A stretch of DNA of 64,000 nucleotides from Lactuca virosa (GCA_928212115.1 CAKMRJ010004445.1:4888081-4952080), one strand, 5' to 3'. Shown: positions 45,954 to 58,791, numbered from the stretch's first letter. Numbers and translations: made by a program. Notes: generated from the sequence alone by a model not told the origin.

Positions 45954-46730
45954 TGTTGGGTTTTTGAGCATTCTAACACTCCTATGGTGTACATGCTACC
46001 CTAAATACCTTGGATCTATGTTTTCTCTATTATACATGCAAATATCAATTTTCCAAGGTATTGTTCTAACTAGCATAATATAAAGTACATGTAATATAAA
46101 ATCTAGTAGAATTACATACCTCTTTGTTGGTGCTTGATTCCATGGTGCTCAAGAGCCTAGTGCCCCAAATGTGACACCTCAAATGGTTCACACAACACCA
46201 TGAACATTTGGAATAACCATGAGAGAAGATATGAGTTCATAGAAATTGGCTTGCCCTCTCATTATTATGCACTAGTGCCAATTTCACCAACCAATGGGGT
46301 CTTTATATAGTATGCACATTAGGGTTACACCATGTAACCCATGACTTTACCCATTCCTTATGCTCCATGGGGCTTAACCTCCATGTAGTATCCATGGGCC
46401 ACCACATGGGTTAAACCCAACATAAGGAATCATGGAACATAAGCCCAAATATATAAGAATCAATGATTTACACAATCAATCCCCATATATTTAATTAGTC
46501 TCTTTTTCATGACTAAATTAATTCCAAATTAATTCTTGATCAATACTAATTAAATAATATGATTTCATATTCATATATTAGAACTTATAATATATTAATA
46601 TGTCACAAATATCTTCTTCTCATTAAAAAGTCTACCCAAATGTTCTGATGCCATGCAACCCAAGTGGACCATGCCGGGTCGGGTCAAGTATATACCAATT
46701 ATAGTTATGGACTTAGACACTAATCCAACA
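45954..46730 (-). repeat. 5' LTR of the copia element (777 bp)
   Basis: It starts TGTTGGGTTTTTGAGC, ends TAATCCAACA and is followed by cttag (46731-46735). About sixteen substitutions and no net length change separate it from 27141-27917. Confidence 0.93.
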
Positions 46731-46735
46731 CTTAG

Positions 46736-48496
46736 TACCCCATATATAGTTGAGTGTGCTTGGTTCGCATCATTAGGTTGCACAACTTGGAAAGTTGGAA
46801 TCTCCAAATCTTGTATTATTGGTATGTCTGTGTCACTCATAATTCCAAGCATCGCATGCTGTTCTTACTCAGCCTTTAGAGTGTTAAAGCTCTTGTAACA
46901 TCACATCATCACACTAACAGATCCTTCTAATCATCTACCCCTTAAAAGTAATGATGGCATTTCTTTTAAGGTCCAAATCACCCTATGATTATCACACGGT
47001 AGTAGTTCGTCTCTTTGACTCATTCATGGAAATTTTAAAAAATTCCTTTACTCATCATTGTCTTCTTGACAATTCTTTTAAACAAACTTTAAATATTTAT
47101 TCTTGTACACACCTTTTTAGTACTATAAGATCTTTGGTGTTTAATTTGCATTCTTCAATATTCCATCATGTGGAATTTTCTTCTTCATTGATCGATCATA
47201 GGACATCTTCCAGATGCTGCTCCTTCATTGTCAATTTACCACATCTTGAAGTCTTATTCCTTCTGATGCCCTTATCATTCTCCAAATGATCATAAATTTT
47301 CATCAAAAATAAAAAACTTGTAAGTAGGGATTATAAAGTTCCCTCCTTTAAGGTGTTCATCTCAGTAGTATAGTACCCTAGGGTAAGGTACTCTCATGGA
47401 CTTATCATCGTCACTTGTTAGTTTCCATTATTTGTATGATTCCAGACGGTCTACATATTGTTTTTTCTTATTTTGGACTTAAGGAATACTTTTAGGTATC
47501 TGACATTACTTTTCTTTTCCATGTAGTGACTTCACTCACCAGTCTAGTGCATTAGGTTAATGCATTATTGCTCGCATTTTACCAGTTTCTTGGTTTCAGA
47601 AGGACACATTTCTTCTACAACTACCATCACACTCGCCACCTGATATTATTGTCATTTTCTCACCAACTCCTTAGGATTCCAAGAGATCTCAATGATTCAA
47701 CAAAATCATACTCTTTCTTAAGCTTCTCGGTCACACTTTCTTGTACTATCTCGCTTTTCATCACCATATCACCATTTCACCAATTACGTCATTGGCTCAC
47801 CTTCTAGTATTGTGAATCACATTAGAGTATTTCTTTCATCTAAGGATGAAATTCATGATTTGATTCCATTTTTTTCAATCAACTTTCTTGTAATTTGAAA
47901 TTATCATTCCTATGTAGTAACATAATCTTGTCCCAATTTATCAATTTTACTAGTTTCTTAATCATAAGTATGAAGTTCCAATTCTTTTCCTATTTAGACC
48001 TTTACTAAAAGTCAATTATGTCCTATTTTAGCTAATTGGTTGTTCATAAATTACATAGCTAAATTTAATTCATTCTTTGATGTTTTTAACTCATTACCAA
48101 GGGTACTAAAAGGGTAGCAACTCAATTTGAAACATATATCAAATGTCTACCATTAAATTTTTCATTTTATAATAGCTTTTTGACTTTGACAGGAACGACA
48201 ATGCTATCAAAACTTTCCATTATCCATTAACATGATTTAAACTCCTTCATGACCTTTATTTGAAACAAGGTATGTTTTTAGTAAGTCCCTACCTCACCTG
48301 AATACTTACCATATTTCACAAAACTCCTTCATGGTTCCACTGAGTTCGTATATATATCATATGTTTATAATAGTATGCACGCTAAACTATTATACCCACA
48401 TCATACATATCCAGACTTGACTTTAATACATAGGATATTTTGATCCATTGGTTTAGTCTGTCCATTATTCACAGTATAAGCACACAATGTAGTATT
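46736..48496 (-). mobile_element. Degraded gypsy internal DNA, second part
   Basis: This is the right flank of the copia insertion, so it continues 25836-27140. On the minus strand 46740-46852 reads MLGIMSDTDIPIIQDLEIP with more protein-like residues behind it, but I cannot assign it to a family. The remainder is AT-rich with no clear domains. The right boundary is set only by the next LTR. Confidence 0.35.
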
Positions 48497-49336
48497 TGAT
48501 GGGTTATGGAGGTTACAAAATCAATGCACTAAGTGGAAAAAATTTAACAATTAAATGATTAGGGTACATGCAACCTAATAAGGATCTATGTCTTTCATAT
48601 ATAGACAACATACTATGAACTATCATCCTACAAAAATTTTCTTTATAAAATCTAATTCATAAGGATATAAACTTACTTTGATGATTGTTATAGCAAACAA
48701 TCTTGAATTCCTTCTTCAAAGCTTTTGGTAGCAAGCAACACAAGCGCCGTGCCTATGATGGTTCACACCCAAGCTAGTAATGAGGATATTCAGGAGAGAG
48801 GGAGGAGATTTTTGGCCAGCCTTAGAGGATTAATGAATTCCGAAAATCCTAGGTCAATGGGTTCTTTTAAAGTGCAAGTAGGAAACCCTAGATAACCCCA
48901 AAACCAATAAAATAATATTATCTTATTTTGGTAACTATCCAACTTCCTAATTATCCTCCAAGGATAATTTTAGACTCCTAGAATCCACTTCAAAACCGTA
49001 CAAGGTATTAAGGAGGTTCTAGAATGACTCTTGCTCAACTATTGAACAATTACACTTTAGTCCTTACAATTTTAATTAATTTCATTAATCCCTAAATTAG
49101 TTCCAATTATTTTATGATTAATTATTAATTAAATATTACTATTTCTAATTAGTATATTATTCACATAATATAGTAACAAATCATTTATTTTAATTTATTA
49201 ATCAAATAATAAATTAACTCTCTCTCCAAAATTATCCTGTCCAATTGCTAGGTTTGAGGGCAACCCAAAGGACTGTGCTACCACCAATTCAATTTTATAC
49301 CAATTATATTTATGGTCTTGGACACCTAACCCAAAA
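48497..49336 (-). repeat. Old copia LTR, minus orientation (about 840 bp)
   Basis: It starts TGATGGGTTATGG and ends near CACCTAACCCAAAA, with a minus-strand purine tract (cttgggaggtgccc) just right of the end, as for a 3' LTR. Blocks such as 'gtgtgaaccat' (minus strand) and the terminal 'gacacctaa' are shared with other copia LTRs in this window. The terminal CA is mutated, so the end is approximate. Confidence 0.55.
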
Positions 49337-51806
49337 GGGCACCTCCCAAGTTTTATGAGTTTCATCTAACTATGGAAGGAGTTTCATTGATCAGTGGTAA
49401 AACATTGATCAATTTAGATAAGTCTAATAGCTACTAGGAAGCAATGGTGGGCCCTATGGCTACCATTAGAAGAGTCTAAGGATAACGAAATGCCGTCCAC
49501 AAATGATAACTACTTTTCAAATTGGTTAATCAAATGTCTAGTCTTCTGACAATGGGTTGCAGTTAGATCTTCAATGTAAAGACTAACATGGATATGAATG
49601 TACACACATCCAACGATAGTATGACAAAAATGGTTTTCGCTCAGAATGTAAGAAATTGATTTTGAGGAAACATTACCAACAACTAAAAAACGTATATTTG
49701 GTTATTTGTTACCATTGTTGCCTTCTTTGATTAAAGATATGGTAAAGTGGATGTTTAAACAAATTTCCTCAATATAAAACCTTCAAAGTATATATGACAT
49801 ATTTTGAAAGAATTTAAACATACAAAGTATCCAAATAAAGTTTATATGTTTGAGAAATCAATTCATAGATTTAGACAAGCATCGCGTAGAAGGAATCTAT
49901 TCTCCCATCAGAAAGTCAAAGAGCCTTATCTTTCTAAAAGTTCAGATTAGTCTTGATTACATGTCAAAGCTTGTAGGAGTGTCATTGACTTCCTCATATT
50001 ACATATAGATGACAACACCTCTCATAGGAAACAGTGTCCTAAGTTGCAATGTGCAGAAGCTTAGGAATTGTTTTGCTATGATGAACAGTGAGAAATGACA
50101 ATGATACTTGGTATTTGGATCTAAAAGTATAGGTTAAAATTTAAATAAAATTCAGTCAAAGCATAATATGTTTAAAGTTTTCAACAAAGAAAATTCCAAG
50201 AAATGGATTGTTCATATGCATGCTAGCAAGAACTTGAGTGAATCGTAAAGTTTTGTACTAATCATGAAAATGATAGGATAAGTCGAGTCCCATATGCCCC
50301 AGATATAGTATCGATCATGAATGTTATGAATTGTACTTGTTTTGATGTCTCGTATGGTTAAAGCATCATGAGATTGTATCAGGATTTTGTTTGTCCTAAT
50401 CGCTGGACGACTGTCAAGAACATTTTGAGGTATGAAAAGATACCAAGGAATGGTTTCTTGTAGACAGTAGAAAACATGACTGAGAAGAATTAGCGTGACA
50501 TGAATTTTATAGATGACTTTGAGTCATAGTCTAAATTGATATTCATTTTAATTTGTAGCATGAAAGGTTTCATGTAGGAGATGGTGGTAGATTCGAAAAT
50601 GTGGGTAAGACCACATTAGTGCAAGTGAAGTATGCAAGAAGTGTACCTGGACTAGATAACGTTATTCTTGACCTTGGATTTATTTTGAATAACAAATTAC
50701 CATTAGAAACATTATCTAAAAGTGCAGTGATATTAACCAAGGGTTCTTGAAATTACAAAAGGTCAATGCATAGAAGGAGGAAATTCCGCTACATTCAAGA
50801 AAAGGTTGAGGATGGAGATCTAGTTATAAAGTCAATATCTTTTCATTGATTCATTCATAATAGTGATGACTAAAGGAATAAATGATATGTGTGCTAAGAG
50901 CATTGCCATGAGCATTGTTAACAAGTTTAGTTGTTAAGCCGATTGCCTCGAAAAATTTATACAATAGATAAATATGTAATTTTTATGGTGATTAAATGAT
51001 AGGGAACTAGTTATAATCAAAGAGTATGATGCCATAGAACAATTAGTTTATTATAATGTTTCATTTTACGTGTTACTTCCTGAATATTAATTTCCGAAAT
51101 ACCACTGTCAGTCATACTTTTTGGAGTAAGTATTGATTTAAGATTGTCATGAATTGATTATAGATTGTCTTGATAGGGGAGTAGTTATAATCAAATAGTA
51201 TGATGCCATAGAACAATTAGGGATTCAGCATTGCATAAGGATTGTTGCAATATTCATGAGTACTTTGGAAATAGGAATTTTAAGTATTGGTTAAACCTAC
51301 GTTTAGAGATTACTTCATGGATTCAATCATGATTAATTCTAAGACGTTAATATCTTCTATACTTCAAACGGAGAATATAAGTCATATTTTATAAATCTAT
51401 TATGCATTGGTTTACACCAACACATCTTGTAACTAGGTGTTATAAAGTGTAATTTCATGCATGATTTGGTGAGTGAAGTTGATGATTATATAGTCAAAGT
51501 TTCTTCGTTCCATTTGACGTAAAAGGAAAAACGATATCTTTAGGTACCTCGACCCCAGACTAAATTGATGTGTTCAATTAAGTAGTCTGATTTTAATCAC
51601 ATAGATCGGGAAAACAAGAAAAAAAATCTTGAACTGTAAGATTGATTCTAATCCATGTCTCGTTTTTATATGATATCTTGTAGAATGAAGGAATAGTTTA
51701 TCACTTATCTTAGGACCAACGTCTAATCAGAGTTTGGCAATGTCTTTGGAAAACACTCTTTATTGGTTATTCAGAGTTGTACTTTCAATTGTAGTTAGTG
51801 ACTTAT
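49337..51806 (+). pseudogene. Decayed copia pol (RT end/RNase H) and 3' untranslated region
   Basis: At about 50275-50460 the plus strand, in one frame with several stops, gives RVPYAP, then CTCFDVSYG and NRWTTVKNILRY. These match the copia block that runs from RVPYA through TRPDV to AVKNILKYL at the RT-RNase H boundary, seen in better form at 59300-59470. Either side is too decayed to name. The region ends at the polypurine tract at 51807. Where the DNA belonging to the minus LTR on the left gives way to this plus-strand element is not clear. Confidence 0.55.
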
Positions 51807-51819
51807 CAAAGTGGGAGAC
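51807..51819 (+). other. Polypurine tract before an old copia LTR
   Basis: Reads caaagtgggagac and joins directly to an LTR-like start tattggatt, the standard copia arrangement. Confidence 0.7.
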
Positions 51820-52659
51820 TATTGGATTAAGTGTGTAAGGTCCTACCTAAATTGGTATAATGTTGATGAATAAAAGCAAAGTCCTTTTTCGGTTGTCCTC
51901 ATAGCCAGGAAATGGCTTAGATTGATCAAAGGAGAGAGAGAGAGATAAAATGTTTTGTTAATATATTATGTGCTTAATTTGTTAATTAGAACTTGTCAAT
52001 TAATGATTTGTTAATTTATTATATGAATATTAAATTAATTAGAAATAGGTGATAATTCATCAATTCTTAATCATAATTAATCTGGAATTAAATAAAGGTA
52101 CAAGGGGTGAATTGTAATTGTTCAATAGTTGAACAAAAGAGGAAATTCTAGAGTAGTCCATGGCATGCACTGTTTTGGAGCCTTTCATAGGGTTACAGAA
52201 TCCTTCTAATGGTATATAAGGAAATGATTTGGATTGGGACTAAATATATTATTTAATCATTCAAATATTACTTTGTCCCTAAGTTACCTAGACTATAAAT
52301 AGGACACTTGGGCACCTAATTTTTCTGGCTCTCTCATACCTAAGGGGGAGAACAAAATTCTCCTCCTCTCCCCTCTGTCTCCTTTAATCCTACGGTGTCT
52401 TGTGTACTGGGTGTGAACCATTAGAAGCTCGCACATTATTGGAGCTAGGTTTTCCAAGGAAACAATAAGACTTTGATTAGCATGAATGGAATCAACAAAG
52501 GTATGTATCTCTAATTATGAATTTTGATTTCTACTAGGGCTTATTAGTTTTGTTGTTCAATAGTATGTTGCTTCAACAATGTTATGACATAGATCAAAGT
52601 TGGTTGCATGTACCCTTAAGTGTATAAGGATTTTTCTGCATTATTACATGTAAACTACA
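51820..52659 (+). repeat. Old copia LTR, plus orientation (about 840 bp)
   Basis: It begins TATTGGATTAAGTGTG (TG mutated to TA) and ends near GTAAACTACA. It has a polypurine tract on the left and a PBS-like tggtatcatagc (52664-52675, one mismatch) on the right. It includes a TATA-like 'actataaatagg' near 52290 followed by a C/T-rich tract, as expected for a transcribed LTR. Confidence 0.6.
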
Positions 52660-52663
52660 TTAA

Positions 52664-52675
52664 TGGTATCATAGC
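52664..52675 (+). other. PBS-like site right of the old copia LTR
   Basis: tggtatcatagc differs from the initiator tRNA complement by one base (G to T at the ninth position). Its presence marks the LTR as a 5' LTR, although the left side carries 3' LTR features. Confidence 0.6.
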
Positions 52676-53216
52676 ATTAGGTTGTCTAAAAATTCAATGT
52701 GAATTAGTTGATCTTGAAAAAACATTAGTACAAAAATCACATATGTTTACACTTTTTCCAAAACTGCCCAACCACACTTTTCACTAAAACTGTGTCTAAA
52801 GGTTATTGCTAAAATGCTGCCATTGTTTTAGTGACATTTTAAGTTGTATTTTGTGACCATTAGTAATATATTTGAAACCTTTAGACACGTTTAAACATAA
52901 CAAATGTGACAATTATTAGCCACATTGGAACAATGTGGCAAAATGTCACCATCCGCCACATGTTTGTTAGATATATGGAAACAATTTGTGATGATTTTTA
53001 TAAACGACGATAGATTATTATATGGTCACATGAATAAAATGTTTGTGTGGTTGTATCATGGAACAAATATAGACATTTGTATGTAATGTAGCTAAAAGGT
53101 AATATATGGTCACATTAATTATTTGTATGTCCATATGGTAATGTTTATTACACACTAATTAAGAGAAACCAAACAAAAAACTATAAGTATTTTGTGGTCA
53201 TGTTTAGTGTATTATA

Positions 53217-53980
53217 TGTTGGGATTTTGAGCATTCTAACACTCCAAAGGTGTACATGCAACCCTAGAAACCTTGGATCTATGTTTTACTATGATACATG
53301 AAAATTTTGATTTTCCAAGGTTCATAACCTATCTAGCATACATGGGGAACTTTTAAACATAAAAGTTAGTAAGAAATACATACCTTTAGTTGCTTGGATT
53401 CCTTGACAACCTTGTGAGCCTAGCACCTCAAGTGTGATGCCTCAAATGTGTCACACAACACCAAATACACTTGGAATAACCTTGACAGAAATAGAACACT
53501 TCTAAAATCGGCTATGCCCTTTTGTTCTCACTTAGTAGTCGATTTTGGTTGCTCACATATTCCTTTTATAGTGTGTCATAAGTACGGTTACACCATGTAA
53601 ACCCTAACTTGACATGACTCTTCATTTCCATGATCCATGGGTTCAAAGACACCATGGAGCATCCTATGGGTTTTAGCCCAACTTGATAATCCATGGAGCA
53701 TTAGCCCACTATACAAGTAATGGGTGATTTACACAATCAACCCATATATTTAATTAGTCTTCTTTTGATCACTTAATTAATTCCAAATTAATTCTTGATC
53801 AATACTAATCAAATAATATTATTAATATATTAGAACTTATAATATATTAATAAACCTTAAGTGTTATTTCTCTCATTTTAGTCTATCCAAATGCATGATG
53901 CTATGCAACCCAAATGGACCATGCCAACCGGGTCAACTACATCCTAGAAATAGTTATGAACTTAGACACCTAATCCAACA
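53217..53980 (-). repeat. Solo copia LTR (764 bp), minus strand, TSD TTATA
   Basis: It starts TGTTGGGATTTTGAGC, ends TAATCCAACA and is flanked by ttata at 53212-53216 and 53981-53985. There is no PBS, PPT or internal DNA. Same family as 4412-5186 and 27141-27917. Confidence 0.9.
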
Positions 53981-54333
53981 TTATATGTGTCTAAAAATGA
54001 TTATTTGTCATGATAAAAGAAAAAAATGTATAAGTATGTTATAGTCACAGTTAAACCTATTATGTGTGTCTAGAAGGTAAATCATGTTCATGAAAAAAGG
54101 AAATACTTGTGACTGTAAGTAATTTATTGTTACTTTTTACAATTAGGTGTATGTATAAAACCAAACCATAATCATCATAAAAGAAAAAAAAATGATTGTA
54201 AGTATTTAAGGATAACTGATTAAATTATTAGGTGTGTGACTATGGATATTTAATTTATTGACACTTTTGAGAACACATAGTCATGATTTAATTTTTTATG
54301 CGTGTTTAATAGTTAATAATAGTCATGATAAAA

Positions 54334-54334
<1 letters not shown>

Positions 54335-54401
<67 letters not shown>
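54335..54401. repeat. (TA)n microsatellite
   Basis: About 33 uninterrupted TA units within the diverged tandem array. Confidence 0.95.
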
Positions 54402-54403
<2 letters not shown>

Positions 54404-54870
54404 CTGGTATTATTTTATGAACATTTATTAATTTCATACGTGTGATTATAAGTAAAGAATATTAATAATCATAAAAAAAACATGTGACATTTAATATTCT
54501 ATGGCTAAGTTTTAAAGAAAAAAACAAGGACTATAAGTATTATATGGTTACGGTTTAATGAAAAAAAAAACCTTGAACTCCAAGTGTTGTATGGTTACGG
54601 TTTAATTTTTATGTGCAACTAAAAGTAAACAATCGTCGTGAAAAAAGAAGAAACATATGAATATTAGTATTTCATGGTTACGATTTAATTCTTATGTGTG
54701 TCGAAAATCAAGAATTTTCATGATAAAAGAAATTAAAACTTGTGCGTATAAGTATTATACCGTCATGTTCTACTTTATAGTATGTCTAAAAGTGAATATT
54801 TTATTATGATAACAGAAAAAAAAAGACATGTGACCATAAGTACCTTTTTGCCACTCATACTCAATGTTTA

Positions 54871-55553
54871 ATAGTTGAACTCTAGATATCTTTATAAAAT
54901 AGTTTAAGTAAATATAGTTTAATTGATTATAGATGAAATAAAATATTATAAATTCATAGAATTTGAATAGAAAATAAATCATATCAAATTAAAATGCCAA
55001 CAAAAAATTGGGAATTGTATAATTACAAGGAGAGAAAACTACAGTACACTCTTATAAGTATAGCTCTCCATCACTAATCCACCATTTTATTAAAAACAAT
55101 AGTTTAGAAATAAGGGTATTATTGTCAATTTCGGGTCAAAAAACCAATGAGACAAAAAATTTCTAATTCTAATTAATAGACATCAACTAATTGACACTTT
55201 TTTTCAGGGGAGAACCAATAGCAACTTCCAACCTCGCATGCACTACTTTGAGCAAATTACCAAGAAACCTTTTTGCTCATTCAGGGAACTAACTTTGGGG
55301 TATCAAACATCAAACAACAAAACACAAATTACAACCTTTAATGCATGAACTTTGAGAGGTTGAAGGTTATGTGGAAGGAGGTTACTTGGGATATGAAGGC
55401 CTGCATAAGAACAAGGGCAAATCAGTAATTTAACACTAAAAATGATAAATGAGAAAAAAAACTAGAAATACTAAGTTGCAAATGAGTAAACTACTGTTTT
55501 TTAATTATGTTTTACCAACGGTTGATACCGAGAAAAATAACCCCGATGGTTAT
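54871..55553. other. No recognisable gene or element
   Basis: AT-rich DNA. A slightly less AT-rich stretch at about 55200-55400 has no long open frame and matches nothing I know. It forms the left flank of the gypsy LTR at 55554. Confidence 0.4.
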
Positions 55554-57154
55554 TGTAACATCCAAGTCCTTGGACGAATCGAATTAGGGCTTCGGAGGGT
55601 CAAAAGATTTGATATTGGTGAAAAAGGTATCCTCACAGAGTGAGGCATTGAGGCTCGCGACGTGAGGGTCACATGAAGATTTCATCCGGGATTGAGCTCA
55701 CGACGTGAGCAATAAGAGCTCATGACGTGAGGAGTGCTAAAGCGCAAGCCCATGAATTTTTAGGGTTTCCCCCGTATTTAAACCCATTATCTCTATTTTA
55801 GGGTACATTTCTCAACCTCCTCCTTACCCTAACTCAGAAAACCCTAATCCTAATCCATCTTGGTGATTTTGGGATCTATTTTAGTGTTTTGGTGGCTTAA
55901 AGAATAAGAGGTTCTAAGGTGTTGCTTCAGCAAGGAGGCCTCATCATCATCATCATCTTGTGCACATTTATGACCATTGTAAGTATTCAAGATCCAATCT
56001 TTATGAGCTCAAATTTTTAGATCTAAGTTCTAAGATCCTTTTTGCATGTTTGTGTTGGATTGCATGCTTAGGATCCATAAAGTTGGTAACTTTATGGATC
56101 ATTGAACCATTATTCATAAAATAGTCCTGGAATTTGTGTTTTGGTATGGTTTGCGTCTCTAAGTATGAGACTAGATCTCATTTTTCCAACTTTTGACCTA
56201 GTAAGAGTTTTGGTCATGCATTGGACATGCTTGACTGAAAAGCTATGATTTTTATGATCCTTTGGATTAGAAAAGACCTTTTGGAAAGCCCCATGTTGTA
56301 GCTGAAAGGATTATGAGCTTAATGCTCAATGCTGGTCGGAACAGATCTCACGACGTGAGGGATAAGCATGACACGTCGTGAGAACTCTAGCTATCCCAAC
56401 TATTTTGTCCGGATTAGGTCACGATGTGGCTCAGGGTATGGTCACCACATGACAAAAGTTGGAATTGCACTGGGAGTTGAGTCGACTCGCTGAGTTGGGA
56501 TTGGTTCGAGTTGGTACTCACAACATGATCATGAGCTGCTCGCGATGGGAAGACCAGGTGTTGGAGTTAGACCGTCAACTTTGGGCCTAGTTGGGCCATT
56601 AGATTTCTGATTTGGGCTTTTCTCTAGTATTGGGCTTCTTTAGATTTAAACCCATGATGGGTTCGGGCCCAATATGGAAGTTGGGCCATATTGGGCTTTT
56701 GATGCTTTTGGGTTTGGGCCTCGGATTTTTGGGTCCGGTATGGAAAGGATAAAATGGACTTTTACCCTGAGTGATGGACAATCAAAATAGGATTCCAGCC
56801 TTAGTTTATGGACCAATTATTAATTAGGTATTATTTGATGATGTTAGCACGGGGATTTTTCGAATCGGCAGTGCGAGCTTTTACTTGAGACATTCAACAG
56901 CTTGAGGTGAGCCTCTTCGCAGTACTAGTGGGTCGACGACCCAAAAGTCGGCCCACTAAAATATGTTTGTAGGATGAAACCTGCTTTGTGACACTTGCTG
57001 ATACGTTTGTATGTACTTGATTGTTGTTGTGACTCTTAATGATAGGTCTCTATGTACTATATTATATTTATGACTCTTGATGATACGCCTGTATGTTTTA
57101 TGTATGTTGGAGGGTGAAACATACCCGACACAACTATGTCTTATCATATGAGGT
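55554..57154 (+). repeat. Gypsy LTR, plus strand, cut by the copia element
   Basis: It starts TGTAACATCCAAG. The order of sequence types (palindrome-rich early part, 'gtatttaaacccatta' near a TATA-like position, a late 'gaggtgagcctcttcgc' block) parallels the gypsy 3' LTR at 6783-8918, whose late block reads 'gaggtgagtcttctcc' near 8090. Palindromes CTCACGACGTGAG occur at 55653-55665, 55697-55709, 55719-55731 and 56347-56359, with further variants to about 56550. The right end is lost to the copia insertion at 57155. Confidence 0.65.
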
Positions 57155-57943
57155 TGATGAAGGGTTTTTGAGCAATTCTAACACTCCTAAGTGTACATGC
57201 AACCCTAGAAAACCTTGGATCTATGTTTGTCTAAGATACATGCAAAATACTTTTTCCAAGGTTCATAAACCTATCTAGCATACATGGGGAACTTTATAAA
57301 ATAAAAGATAGCTAGAATACATACTTTGTAGTTGTTATGATTCCTTGAAACCTTGAGAGCCTAGCACCCCAAGTGTGATGCCTCAAATGCTTCACACAAC
57401 ACCAAGTACACTTGGAATAAACTCTAAGAGAATAAGAACACTTGGATTTTCAGCTAGCCCTCTTTGATTCACTCTAGTGGCCGAAAATGGTGAATAATAG
57501 CTTCTTTATATAGTATGTTACAATTAGGGTTACACCATATAAACCCTAATTGTCATGACCTTTCATTTCCATGACCCATGGGTTATGTAACCCCCATGGA
57601 GCATCCATGGAGCATCTTATGGGTTTAACCCAACTTGATAATCCATGGAGCCTTGGCCCACTATATAAGTTATGGATGATTGACACAATCAACCCATATA
57701 TTTAATTAGTCTTCTTTTGATCACATAATTAATTCTAAATTAATTATTGATCAATACTAACTAAATATAATTATTCTTATTATTAATATATTAGAACTTA
57801 TAATATATTAATAAACCATAAGTGTCTTATTTCTCTCATTTAGTCTATCCAAGTGCATGATGCCATGCAACCCAAATGGACCATGCCGGGTTGGGTCAAG
57901 TACATACCAGAAATAGTTATGGACTTAGACACCTTATCCAACA
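57155..57943 (-). repeat. 3' LTR of the copia element (about 789 bp)
   Basis: It starts TGATGAAGGGTTTTTGAGC and ends CTTATCCAACA. It aligns over its length with the LTRs at 27141 and 53217. The first bases differ (TGATGAAGGG against TGTTGGG), so the left end could be 57158 instead. Confidence 0.85.
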
Positions 57944-57956
57944 GTCTCCCACTTGG
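57944..57956 (-). other. Polypurine tract of the copia element
   Basis: Minus strand reads ccaagtgggagac directly before the LTR. Confidence 0.88.
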
Positions 57957-58791
57957 ATAAGTCTAATAACTATAACTGCAAGTATGACTTCAGTAACCGA
58001 TCGTCAATCGTAGCTCTTTTCAAGGTTTCTCGGAACTGAGAAGATGATGATACGCCATTTCAGATAAGTGACCATATAATCATTTGTTCTAGATATCAGC
58101 CGGACAAATACATGGAACAATGTCTTACTTTTGTCCAGCAGTTTGTTTCCCGATTTACGATTTGTTTGACATAGAACTTAATTGAACACATCAACTTAGT
58201 TCTGACCGGGCCCGGTACATGGGTCAAAACAAAATCATCAAGGGGCCCAGATATCGCTTCTAATCCAAGAAGGAACAGATAAACTTTGACTCATATGCTT
58301 GTTCTACTACTTGTTAAATCACACACAAACGCGCGTTTTATAACAGCGAGCTACCAATGCGTTTTCGTACGATCAATGCATAACTAACTCATAGTTAACA
58401 AGTCATATCTCTAGGTTTGAAGACTTATATGATATTACCGTCTCGCGGTCACTCGTGATAAATTCCATGAAGTGATACCAGCGAGCGTGGGTTGAATCCA
58501 ATACTCAGAACTTATGAGCACTCATGAGTGTTGAGGCCATGTCCAACATCTTAGACCTCTACAACCAACCCATGACAGTCTTACTTCATATCTACTTCCA
58601 ACATATGACTGACTGTGGATAATTTGAATAATATGTAAACTCAACATAAATATTCTGGAAGTCAAAACATGCAAAAGAAATAATAGTAAACGATTGACAA
58701 AGGATAGCAACACTTTACTCATAAATAAACACAACTTTTATTCATCATCAAATGTCAATTACACTTTACATATTTTAAAATTATCTAACTA
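57957..58791 (-). other. 3' untranslated region of the copia element
   Basis: About 830 bases between the RNase H stop and the polypurine tract. Most of it aligns with 27931-28690 of the other copia element, including blocks around 'caatgcgttttcgt' and 'gcgtgggttgaatccaatac'. No gene is visible. Confidence 0.7.

Larger units (their letters stand above)
27141..46730 (-). mobile_element. Complete minus-strand copia-type element with nested gypsy, TSD CTTAG
   Basis: Two LTRs of 777 bp (27141-27917 and 45954-46730) in the same orientation flank the internal region. The PBS lies at 45941-45952 and the polypurine tract at 27918-27930. The five bases cttag occur at 27136-27140 and 46731-46735, so the insertion is intact at both ends. 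Removing the nested gypsy and duplicated flank leaves about 6 kb of internal sequence, mostly long leader, a gag fragment and decayed pol-like DNA, so it was probably non-autonomous when it moved or has decayed since. By eye the LTRs differ at about sixteen positions (near 2%), which suggests a recent insertion. Confidence 0.92.
52740..54870. repeat. Diverged tandem array with a unit of roughly 80-90 bp
   Basis: A unit containing 'catgataaaagaaa', then 'tgtgactataagtatt', 'atggttacggtttaat' and 'tgtgtctaaaagt' recurs from about 53090 to 54860. For example the first word is near 54009, 54085, 54174, 54332, 54635, 54719 and 54807. Copies differ by many substitutions and small indels. A solo LTR (53217-53980) and a TA tract (54335-54401) interrupt it. 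It could be an old satellite or the repeat-rich end of a DNA transposon. Confidence 0.55.
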
